From CAWIUB01 sp963839175 (lineage in GTDB: Bacteria > Actinomycetota > Actinomycetes > Mycobacteriales > Jatrophihabitantaceae): 64,000 bases of DNA. Each line of letters begins with the position of its first letter. Within the stretch, counting starts at the first letter, position 1. The stretch spans positions 152,011 to 216,010 of the forward strand of contig CAWIUB010000025.1 of assembly GCA_963839175.1 (NCBI GenBank), given 5' to 3'. The notes under the pieces were generated by a model. It saw only the letters and a list, made by a program, of their open reading frames with translations, did no database searches and was not told where the DNA came from. The position numbers and the translations under genes are program-made. Of this stretch, positions 56,778 through 64,000 are shown in pieces.

Positions 56778-57766
56778 GCGCGCTCGCACCGACCCTGGAG
56801 GCATGGTTCACCGATCGCCTCGTCGGCCAACGCCAGGCCAGCCCCAACACGATCGCCGCCTACCGCGACGGCTGGAGGCTCCTCCTTCAGTTCGTGCACT
56901 CCCGGACCGGGACGCAACCCTGCCGGATCGACATCGGCGACCTCAACGCCGAGGTCATCAGCGCATTCCTGAACCACCTCGAGAAGGACCGCCACAACAG
57001 CGTCCGCACACGCAACGCGCGGCTCGCAGCTATTCGATCCTTCTTCCGATACGCCGCGTTGCGTCATCCCGAGCATGCCGCGCTGATCGCTCGCGTGCTC
57101 GAGATCCCGAGCAAACGCGGCGACCACAAGGAAGTCTGCTTCCTCGATGCAACCGAAGTCGACGCCCTACTGGCCGCTCCTGACCACGACATCTGGACCG
57201 GAAGGCGAGACCAAGCGCTGCTCGACGTCGCCGTGCAGACCGGACTGAGGGTCTCGGAACTGACGGGCCTGCACATCGGCGACGTCGAACTCGGCACCGG
57301 TGCTCACGTGCGATGTCACGGCAAAGGCCGCAAGCAACGCTGCACACCCCTGTCCAAGCCGACCGTCGCGATGCTGCGAGCGTGGATGAAGGAACGACGC
57401 GGCACGCCCGAGGACCCGCTGTTCCCGACCCGACGCGGAGCCCCACTCACCCGCAGAGCCGTCGAAGTCCTGGTCGACCGGCACGCCGCAACCGCGGCAC
57501 GCAGCTGCCCGTCGCTGCTCGTGAAGCACCCGACGCCACACACCCTCAGGCACACCTGCGCCATGTCACTGCTGCAATCAGGCTGCGACACCTCGGTGAT
57601 CGCGTTATGGCTCGGCCACGAGAACGTCGACACCACCGTGCGCATCTACCTCCACGGCGATCTATCCATCAAGGAACGGGCTCTCGAACGCACCCGACCT
57701 GTTGACGTGAAACCGGGCCGCTACAAGCCGGCCGACCCACTGCTCGCATTCCTCACCGGACTGTGA
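56774..57766 (+). CDS. RIT tyrosine recombinase C
   Basis: 330 residues from ATG 56774 (MSALAPTLEAWFTDRLVGQR). Core-binding domain SPNTIAAYRDGWRLLLQFV; catalytic R in TGLRVSELTGL, H..R in HTLRHTCAMSLL, H in LGHENVDTTVRIY with the nucleophile tyrosine at its end. This is the most XerC/D-like of the three. It ends 69 bp before the right terminal repeat. Confidence 0.9.
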   Translation: MSALAPTLEAWFTDRLVGQRQASPNTIAAYRDGWRLLLQFVHSRTGTQPCRIDIGDLNAEVISAFLNHLEKDRHNSVRTRNARLAAIRSFFRYAALRHPEHAALIARVLEIPSKRGDHKEVCFLDATEVDALLAAPDHDIWTGRRDQALLDVAVQTGLRVSELTGLHIGDVELGTGAHVRCHGKGRKQRCTPLSKPTVAMLRAWMKERRGTPEDPLFPTRRGAPLTRRAVEVLVDRHAATAARSCPSLLVKHPTPHTLRHTCAMSLLQSGCDTSVIALWLGHENVDTTVRIYLHGDLSIKERALERTRPVDVKPGRYKPADPLLAFLTGL

Positions 57767-58587
57767 CGTTGGATTATGCGATCGGTAAGCGGAAAGCTAC
57801 CGCCCGCCGCAACCGACCGGGGACCACCCGGCGAAATAATCCGCAGGTGCACATAGGACCCGTTACGCGAAATTTCGCGTAACGGGTCGATGCAGCGCAC
57901 CGCTTTCGGGGCGTGTTCGCGGGTGGACTTGTTGAACGCGGCGCCCATGTCCATGCTCACCGCCTCCAGTTGGTTGGCTCGTTGCTCACCGAGTTCGGTG
58001 AAGAACGCGTCGAGGGTGGCGGCGTCCTTGCCTTCGGCGCCCCACACGATCTTCTTGCCGTCATGGTCGGTGACCAGCGTCAGGTAGTGGTGGTGACGTT
58101 TGTAGCTCACCTCGTCCACGCCGATGTGCACCAGCCCGTCCAGCCGGCCGGGGTCCAGCCCGTCGGCGACCACCCTGGCGCAGATGCGTCCCACCGTGTC
58201 CCAGTCGATGCGGACCAGCCGGGTGATGGTGCTCTTGTCGGTCTTGGTGGCCAGGAACGCGACCAGGTCCTCGAAGTCGCGGGTGAACCCCGAGCGGTGC
58301 CGGGCGAAGGGCACCGCCTCGGTGCACACCCCGTGGGCCGGGCAGGCCAGCCGGCGCAGGTTGGCCCGCACTGTGACCTGCCAGCGGCCCAGGTCCAGAC
58401 CACGCCACCGCGAGCTCACCGGCCTGCTGTCGTAACGGGCCCGGGTCGTGAACTCGCACGGCGGGCAGCGCAGCCGGCGAGCTCGCAGCGCGACCTGCAC
58501 AATCACTTCGGCGGCACCGAAGGACACGTCGGTAACGGTGATGCCGGGCAGCGCGAGCAGGCGGTTGAATACCGTGGTGACGCGCAC
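57721..58587 (-). pseudogene. Second ISL3-family transposase, 3' end replaced by the RIT element
   Basis: Starts MRVTTVFNRLLALPGITVTD at 58587. Zinc region LRCPPCEFTTRARYDSR and CPAHGVCTE, HTH, DDE start VHIGVDEVSYKRHHHYLTLV. Clean to APKAVRCIDP at 57886, then the RIT palindrome (REISRNGSYVHL). It is a different transposase from the one at 53.75 kb (clearly divergent sequence), truncated at the same Asp-Pro codons. Residues past 57888 come from the RIT end, not from the transposase. Confidence 0.88.
57836..57888 (-). repeat. Right terminal inverted repeat of the RIT element
   Basis: Exact reverse complement of 54461-54513. The palindrome occupies 57857-57888. Beyond it the sequence becomes the minus-strand ISL3 transposase. 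Confidence 0.9.
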
Positions 58588-58818
58588 GGGTGCGTGAACC
58601 CTTCGGGCCGGTTGATCTTGGCAGGTCCACCGAAACCTAGGACCACACCCCGTGCGCGTCCTACAACCGGCGCGCCGTGTCGCTCACACGCTTACCGGAT
58701 CAGCGATTCACCGCTCTCCACGCCGCCGACCACCCACATCCATGCCGGGAGAGCCTATTAAATTTACTTGAACGCCGAACCCGCCAGCTGGGGAATTACG
58801 TGAACGCCGACACGGGGG
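58588..58818. other. IS boundary region with two 15-bp direct repeats
   Basis: TTACTTGAACGCCGA (58764-58778) and TTACGTGAACGCCGA (58796-58810) lie 32 bp apart, next to GGGGAATTACG. Multiple short terminal repeats of this kind occur at ends of IS21-family elements, so this may be the end of a vanished IS. No gene is seen here. Confidence 0.4.
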
Positions 58819-59427
58819 TCAACGTGGGATGGAGGTGTGCTTGAACTCGTTGAGGTCGACCCACCCGGTCACCAGGTCAAGGGTCCGCTCGATGGTCTGG
58901 ATCGACGCTGTCGGGTCTGCGCCGAGCGGGGCGCGGTGCATGAAGCGGATGAACACCGCCTGCTCGCCGGCGATGAAGGTCGGCACCCCCCAAACGTTGT
59001 GCGACCTGGCGAACTGCTCGTGCTCGGTCTGCACACTCGCCAACGCCGCACCGGAATCGATGCGGGCGAACACGGTGTCCGCGGTCACGCCATGCTCGGC
59101 AAGGATGCGTTTGACGACGCCGCGGTCTTCCAGCTGCAGGCCCTCGTCATGGCGGGCCGCGAACAGTGCGCGGTGGACGGCGGGGAATTGCCCTGCGAAC
59201 TCGTCGCGGACGATGACGCCCGCTTGCAGGGCGAGGAGGCCGGTGTCCTGGTCCGGCTTGTCCCAAACGCTCGGCTCGCCTTCGGCGACGTGCACTTGCC
59301 CGAGTGAGAAGGGCAGGAACCGCACCTGCCAGTCGGCGCCGGCCGCGAGCCCGGTGAGGATGTGCTCGTGGGCGTTTCGGGCGAACGGGCACCGATAGTC
59401 CCAGGTGACAGCGAAGGTGATGGTCAT
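58819..59427 (-). CDS. DsbA-family thioredoxin-fold protein
   Basis: 202 residues from ATG 59427 (MTITFAVTWDYRCPFARNAH). Thioredoxin fold with an inserted helical domain; VWGVPTFIAGEQAVF contains the cis-proline (VPTF). The redox motif is CPFA with only one cysteine, so it resembles FrnE/2-hydroxychromene-2-carboxylate isomerase-type members rather than a true disulfide oxidase. No signal peptide, so cytoplasmic. It is isolated among mobile elements. Confidence 0.8.
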   Translation of the reverse strand: MTITFAVTWDYRCPFARNAHEHILTGLAAGADWQVRFLPFSLGQVHVAEGEPSVWDKPDQDTGLLALQAGVIVRDEFAGQFPAVHRALFAARHDEGLQLEDRGVVKRILAEHGVTADTVFARIDSGAALASVQTEHEQFARSHNVWGVPTFIAGEQAVFIRFMHRAPLGADPTASIQTIERTLDLVTGWVDLNEFKHTSIPR

Positions 59428-60758
59428 GTCAGTGACAACTTCCGATGCGATGGTCGATGTTCCGGCGACCGCCGCCGCCCACCCGCAGATCTGTCTTGTT
59501 GCCCGCGAGCTCTGTGGCATCGCCGTCCTGCGCTGCGCAGGGTCGCCGGCGCCGACGAGTGCGAACGCCCAGACACGGTCGAGGTTGAACCACAGAAGCA
59601 CACCGAGGCCGAGGACGTCGTCGACGACGAGGGCAAGGCGCCGCAGCTGAGGATCATCGCCCCGACGTGCACCACCAGTGCCAGTCCGCTCGCGGTCAGG
59701 ACATGCGCGACACCGCGATGCAGATCGAGCGCGCTGACATGCTCGCCGCCTCACGGTGAGTCGGCCACCCTCCCGTCATCACTCGTCCCTCGCCGGCGCC
59801 GCCAGGCGGAGCAGCTGGGTGCCCGGCGCACACACCAGCACGCCGACATCGGTGAGTTGCCCAATCGTCGTGCTCGTTCCGGTCGCGAGCACTATCGCCT
59901 CGCGCACGACCCGCCGCACAGCGACCTCGGCCGCTGGCGGGATACGCGCGGGCCACAGCTGTGGCCGACTATGCGATTCCCGGCCAGGCCCCACCCACAC
60001 CCCGCCGCCGCGGTGGTGAGGATCGGACCGACGTAGAGATGCCAGGTCGGCCTCGACACTGCTCAGGACGCCCGCCCCCTTCCCAGTGGGCGGGTCGAGG
60101 TATAGGCACGTCGAGAGCCGTCTGCGGCGTGCACGGGAGACGCGCTGTGCGGGGCACCAGGCTGCATACGAGAACAAGAGCGAGCCCGCGGCGATTGGCC
60201 ACGGTCGGGGGATCTCACCATGGCGGCGTCTGGTTCGGTGGCCGCCGCCAGCCTCGGTCAGAGTCGGCCGCTTGCCCGACCGATCCACCGACCGTTACCC
60301 CCCGCCGTGCCAGGGCTGCGGGTCCGACTAGAGCGGCGACCACACCGAAGTCAGGTACGACTCGTCCGACGCCGACCCCGACGCGCTCATCGAGCAAGTC
60401 GTCACGGCGCTGGCGCACGACACCGGAGCGCTACGAACGAGGCCCGGCGCAGGCTTGTCGTGCTCTACGGTCGCGGCGTCGCGGCCCTGGAGGTCGCGCC
60501 GCGCGATGCGGTCCTATGACCGACGCGACCTCGAGGGTGCCGCCGCGGCCACCCCCTTGCCCAAGCGCGCTGATCGCCAGCGCAGCCACCGACGACCCGG
60601 TAGCCATTTTCGCTAGACAAGCTGATAGTCCCGATTGCGGCCGCCCGCAGCGTCTCGTCGGCGGCCAACCCCAACCTCGGGGCTGGCCGGCGGCATGCAC
60701 ACCCGCCCCACTGCCGGCGGGAGAAACGAAACCCCTTGCAACATAAGCGATTCTGGTT
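59428..60758. other. Gene-poor region with decayed fragments
   Basis: No clear intact gene. On the minus strand, fragments at about 59440-59690 encode two hydrophobic stretches in different frames (LALVVHVGAMILSCG; LALVVDDVLGLGVLLWF), suggesting a broken small membrane protein. At 59779-60100 (minus) a frame reads SVEADLASLRRSDPHHRGG ... VRREAIVLATGTS-type residues ending LLRLAAPARDE, coding-like but not recognised. The remainder to 60758 shows no coding signal I trust. Confidence 0.4.
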
Positions 60759-60803
60759 GAGCGGGTGACGGGAATCGAACCCGCATCGGCAGCTTGGGAA
60801 TTG
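60759..60803 (-). tRNA. 3' fragment of tRNA-Gly(CCC)
   Basis: On the minus strand TTCCCAAGCTG (anticodon CCC and 3' anticodon stem) is followed by a variable loop, the T arm GCGGGTTCGATTCCCGT and the acceptor strand CACCCGC. The 5' half of the tRNA (GCGGGTG acceptor strand, D arm) is missing; upstream sequence does not pair. Such 3' halves are left as attachment sites by integrating elements. Not a working tRNA. Confidence 0.65.
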
Positions 60804-61290
60804 AAGGCTCCTCCCAGCTGGAAGCGCCGGAAATCAAGGATTCCGGGGAGTCCGGACCGGACGGCGGTGACCGCGAATACCCCTGACCATCCCCCGCACA
60901 CCGCTGCTTAGGGCTCGCTCGGGGCTCACCGCTCAAGCCTCGCCGCCCGCGCCCATGGCCAGCGTCCGCCACCCAAGAACCGCTCGTCCCACTAGCGCGG
61001 CCTTCCGCGCAGCGTTTTTGGCCTTCGGTGTCGTGAGGCATTCCGCCTGGCTATGAGGTTTGGGCCTATGTGGTTGACGATTGCGGCGTGATGCTGGTGC
61101 AGCCGGGTTCAGGGCAAGGGTTGATTAAGCTGTTCCTTGGACTAGCGGTCAACTGATTAGCACGACTGACTCAAGCTGCCCGCCCTTACTCAGATACGCG
61201 GTGCTAGGCAGCAATTCCCGGCGATATCAAGTCATCTCCAGCAGTGACCGGACTACAACACGCGACGCTAGCCTTCCGGCTGCGTGAGAG
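60804..61290. other. Non-coding stretch before the DDE transposase
   Basis: About 490 bp with lower GC toward its right end. I see no gene, repeat or RNA structure here apart from the -10-like TAGATA at 61300 serving the transposase. Confidence 0.4.
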
Positions 61291-61311
61291 TTGACATGGT
61301 AGATATGCGAT

Positions 61312-63069
61312 GTGGCAGCGGAATCGGCCCCGCGATCCGGTGGGGAGGTGTTCGCCCGCCCGACTCAGCTGAACCAGCGTCGGTACGAGGCGATCCGCGC
61401 CTACCTGTACGAGCGTGCACCGATCGGTGAGGCCGCCGCCCGGTTCGGCTACACCCGCTCGGCGCTGGCCTCCCTGGTCCGCGACTTCCGCGCCGGCAAG
61501 CTGGCGCTGTTCGCCGAGCCGGGCAGGCCCGGCCGCACGAGCGCGCCGCGCAAGGACGCCGCCCGCGGCCGGGTGATCGAGCTGCGCCGGCGGGGCCTGT
61601 CGGTGTATGAGATCAGTGCCCGGCTCGCCGCCGAAGGCCGCCCGCTCAACCGCACCTCCGTCGGCGAGATCCTCGCCGAGGAGGGCTTCGGCCGGCTGCT
61701 GCGCGGCCCCGCCGCCGAGGCCAGCACCAGCCCGGCCACCGCGGGCCGCGACACCCGGCTGGCCCGGGCCTCGGTCCTCGACTTCGCCGCCTTGCCCGCC
61801 CGTGTCGACACCAGGCTGGCCGGGCTGTTGCTGACCATCCCGGACCTGGTCGGCTTGGACCTGCCCGCCCTGGCGCGGGCGGCCGGCTACCCCGGCACGC
61901 AGGTCATCCCCGCCGTGTCCTGGTTGCTGTCGCTGCTGGCCCTCAAGCTGACCGGCACCCGGCGGGTCTCCCACGTCGATGACCTGCTCACCGACCCGGC
62001 CAGCGCCCTGTTCGCCGGGCTGGCGATCCTGCCGAAGAAGTCCGCGCTCACCAGCTACTCCTACCGGCTCTCCCACGACCACCAGCGGGCCTTCCTGGCC
62101 GCGCTGGACCAGAAGATGATCGCCTCCGGGCTCGCCGCCGGCGCCGAGGCGATCTTCGACCTGGACTTCCACGCGGTCATGCACTGGGGCCGTGACCCGG
62201 TGCTGGAAAAGCACTACGTCCCCACCCGGTCCCAACGTGCCCGCAGCGTGCTGACCTTCTTCGCCCAAGACAGCGGCACCCACAACCTGGTCTACGCCAA
62301 CGCCGACCTGTCCAAGGCCACCCAGGCCCGTGAGGTGCTCGCGTTCTGCGACCACTGGAAGCAGGTGTCCGGATCAGACCCGACGATGCTGATCATGGAC
62401 CAGAAGGTCACCACCCAGAACGTCCTCGGCGAACTGGACCAGCGCGGGGTCAAGTTCGCCACCCTGCGGATGCGCTCACCCGCCCTGGTCAGGCACATCA
62501 ACGCCCTGACCAGCACCGACTACAAGCCCCTCACCCTGGACCGGCCCGGCCCGCACAACCGGCCCAAGGTCGCCGAGTCCGCCGCCGTGGCACTGACCTC
62601 CTACCCCGGCACCGTTCGCCAACTCATCATCACCGGCCTCGGCCGCGACCAACCCACCGTCCTCATCACCAACGACCACGCCATCACCACCAAGGCGCTC
62701 ATCGAGCGCTACGCCCGGCGGATGACCATCGAGCAGCGCCTCGCCGAGATCATCCGCGCGTTCTGCGCCGACGCCCTGTCCAGCACCGTCAACCTCAACG
62801 TCGACCTCGACATCACGCTCTGCGTCCTGGCCCAAGCCCTGCTCGCCGCGTTCCGCGCCCGCCTCGGCGGCGGCTACGCCACCGCCACCCCCGACACCCT
62901 CCAGCGGCGCTTCCTCGACAGCTCCGGAACCATCAACATCAACGGCGACCAGATCACCGTCCGCATCGACCGGCGCGCATACTCACCCCTCCTACGCCAA
63001 GCCAGCCTCCCCGCCGACACCACCGTGCCCTGGTGGCACGGCCGCCGCCTCCACTTCGAATTCAGCTGA
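61312..63069 (+). CDS. DDE transposase, IS4-superfamily-like
   Basis: 585 residues from GTG 61312; TAGATA six bases upstream suggests a leaderless message. N-terminal HTH pair: YERAPIGEAAARFGYTRSAL and LSVYEISARLAAEGRPLNRT. A long catalytic region has IFDLDFHAVMHWG (first acidic residue), TMLIMDQKVTTQN, and MTIEQRLAEIIRAFCADAL (glutamate helix, the YREK-like region). No frameshift or truncation, so it may still be active. Terminal inverted repeats were not located. Confidence 0.75.
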   Translation: MAAESAPRSGGEVFARPTQLNQRRYEAIRAYLYERAPIGEAAARFGYTRSALASLVRDFRAGKLALFAEPGRPGRTSAPRKDAARGRVIELRRRGLSVYEISARLAAEGRPLNRTSVGEILAEEGFGRLLRGPAAEASTSPATAGRDTRLARASVLDFAALPARVDTRLAGLLLTIPDLVGLDLPALARAAGYPGTQVIPAVSWLLSLLALKLTGTRRVSHVDDLLTDPASALFAGLAILPKKSALTSYSYRLSHDHQRAFLAALDQKMIASGLAAGAEAIFDLDFHAVMHWGRDPVLEKHYVPTRSQRARSVLTFFAQDSGTHNLVYANADLSKATQAREVLAFCDHWKQVSGSDPTMLIMDQKVTTQNVLGELDQRGVKFATLRMRSPALVRHINALTSTDYKPLTLDRPGPHNRPKVAESAAVALTSYPGTVRQLIITGLGRDQPTVLITNDHAITTKALIERYARRMTIEQRLAEIIRAFCADALSSTVNLNVDLDITLCVLAQALLAAFRARLGGGYATATPDTLQRRFLDSSGTININGDQITVRIDRRAYSPLLRQASLPADTTVPWWHGRRLHFEFS

Positions 63070-63156
63070 CGAGGCCGAAGAAGCTGCGTGGAAATCCGCG
63101 CTAGTACGCCCGGACTGGCCCGCGTCGCCAGCCCAACCAACAGAAGGAGCAGCACC

Positions 63157-63537
63157 ATGTCCAGCATCATCGTCACCGAAGGCAACCTGGTCGCCGACCC
63201 GCACCTGCGGCTCACCGCCCACGGCACCCCGGTCGCCTCAGCCACCCTCGCCGTCACCGACCGGATCAAAGACCCCGACGGCGCCTGGATCGACGGGCAC
63301 ACCAGCTACTACGAACTGACCGTCTGGGGCAGCCCGGCGGACAACTTCGCCGACACCGCCCGCAAAGGCGCCCGGCTGGTCGCCGCCGGCGAACTGATCG
63401 TCGAGGAATACACCGACTCCGCCGGGCAAACCAGAACCACCACCCGGATCACCGCCACCCACCTCGGCCTATCCACCCGCTTCGCCCCCCGAGCCGAGGC
63501 ACGACCGACCCCCGAGGCCCTCACCGCCGCGCAGTAG
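63157..63537 (+). CDS. ssb: Short single-stranded DNA-binding protein
   Basis: 126 residues from ATG 63157 with GAAGGAG upstream. OB fold: SIIVTEGNLVADPHLRLTAH, VASATLAVTDR, YYELTVWGSPADNFADTARK, GARLVAAGELIVEEYTD and TRTTTRITATHLGLS. The C-terminal tail is short (PRAEARPTPEALTAAQ) and lacks the acidic DDDIPF-type tip that recruits repair proteins, as in many secondary, element-borne SSBs. It lies 87 bp after the transposase on the same strand. Confidence 0.85.
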   Translation: MSSIIVTEGNLVADPHLRLTAHGTPVASATLAVTDRIKDPDGAWIDGHTSYYELTVWGSPADNFADTARKGARLVAAGELIVEEYTDSAGQTRTTTRITATHLGLSTRFAPRAEARPTPEALTAAQ

Positions 63538-64000
63538 CCGATCGCATCGCCGGCCCCCCACCGTCACCACCGGCGGCACCACCGGACCGACCTCCCGGCA
63601 CCGCCCGACCGGTCGGGTCTGGCCGGGCCGGCGACCATCAGCCATCCGACTCTGCAGTCCGGAAACTCGATCGGCGCATCGCCATGCGCCTGTTCGGATA
63701 CTCTCCCGCATACGGCGCGGACCGGGCAGTCGCCCCCGCCGGGCGCGGCGGGACGTATCACACGCCTCCCATCTCGTAAGCGACGATCAAGGCCGAGGGC
63801 CGTGGCTGCCACGGAGAGTGTCGGTCATCCGGCGCAGGTTCGTGCGCGAGGTCAACGCCGATCGCCGATTCTGTGGCTCGCGTGCGGTTACGCCAACGGT
63901 CTGAGAGCTTCGTTCTGTGCGCGAATTGACGCGGCGACCGCCGCGGCACGGCGTTCCTGCTCAACTCGTCGAGTCCGGAGCGTTGCTCCAGCCGCGGCCT
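63538..64000. other. Right edge without a recognised gene
   Basis: Open frames here are short and look like GC-rich noise. No tRNA, repeat or promoter was recognised. Confidence 0.4.

Larger units (their letters stand above)
54461..57888 (+). mobile_element. RIT-type element: three tyrosine recombinases between 53-bp inverted ends
   Basis: The element is bounded by exact 53-bp inverted repeats (54461-54513 and 57836-57888). The outer 32 bp of each is a perfect palindrome. Inside are three overlapping recombinase genes on the plus strand, the arrangement called recombinase-in-trio. Outside both ends lie 5' portions of two different ISL3 transposase genes pointing inwards. No 3' halves are present in the window. 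Confidence 0.85.

Noticed and set aside
60759..60850. Complete tRNA gene
   Set aside because: T arm and acceptor 3' strand fit tRNA-Gly, but the upstream DNA cannot form the D arm or the 5' acceptor strand.

Overview
The window is chromosomal DNA from a high-GC actinobacterium. The left half follows, gene for gene, the order around secA1-mtrAB-sahH-manA-whiB2-fbiAB-manB-wbbL in Mycobacterium (Rv3235 to Rv3265c). The presence of mtrAB-lpqB, a WhiB2-type regulator, DUF3499 and coenzyme F420 genes fits Actinomycetia. The RIT and ISL3 mobile elements and the loose operon structure suggest a Frankiales/Nakamurellales-like lineage, but the genus cannot be named from sequence alone.

Layout. 1-3.8 kb: a CpaE-like ATPase and SAF-domain pair, a BldC-like regulator, a LysM protein and an Rv3235-family protein. 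3.8-14 kb (mostly minus strand): secA, a tandem GNAT gene, the hibernation factor hpf, comF, and the mtrA-mtrB-lpqB cell-envelope signalling operon. 14-16.5 kb: acyl-ACP desaturase, a ThiS/MoaD sulfur carrier and a BNR-repeat protein. 16.6-24 kb (minus strand): sahH, read in frame with a MerR-type DNA-binding domain; manA; a cation efflux gene; a SIS-domain sugar isomerase; phosphomannomutase; a Trm112-like protein; DUF3499. These supply activated mannose and recycle S-adenosylhomocysteine. 24-29.9 kb (mostly plus strand): a small toxin-antitoxin pair, a metallopeptidase-like gene, whiB2, DUF4031, GPP34, the F420 genes cofD and cofE (the latter fused to a NUDIX domain), and a beta-lactamase-like hydrolase. 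30-32.7 kb is a defence island: Uma2, a broken BrnT-like module and two back-to-back hicAB-like modules sharing one operator region.

33-53 kb is a surface-glycan locus: GDP-mannose pyrophosphorylase, several GT2 and GT4 glycosyltransferases, SAM methyltransferases, a Wzm/Wzt-type ABC polysaccharide exporter, and a large membrane protein resembling GT-C enzymes. Between 33.4 and 50.3 kb almost every gene is interrupted by small frameshifts although motifs on both sides are intact. I read this mainly as an indel-rich stretch of assembly, with real decay as the alternative.

53-64 kb is mobile DNA. Two different ISL3-family transposase genes are truncated at the same conserved codons, and between them lies a three-recombinase (RIT-type) element with 53-bp inverted ends built around a 32-bp palindrome. 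It is followed by a DsbA-like gene, a 3' fragment of tRNA-Gly(CCC) that looks like an attachment site, a DDE transposase and a short single-strand-binding protein.

Best candidates for something new: the RIT element that appears to use the conserved 'DPF' codons of ISL3 transposases as its target; the stop-less MerR-SahH and phosphomannomutase-Trm112 junctions, where strong internal ribosome sites could yield both fused and separate products; the CofE-NUDIX fusion; and the paired hicAB modules with a doubled palindromic operator.
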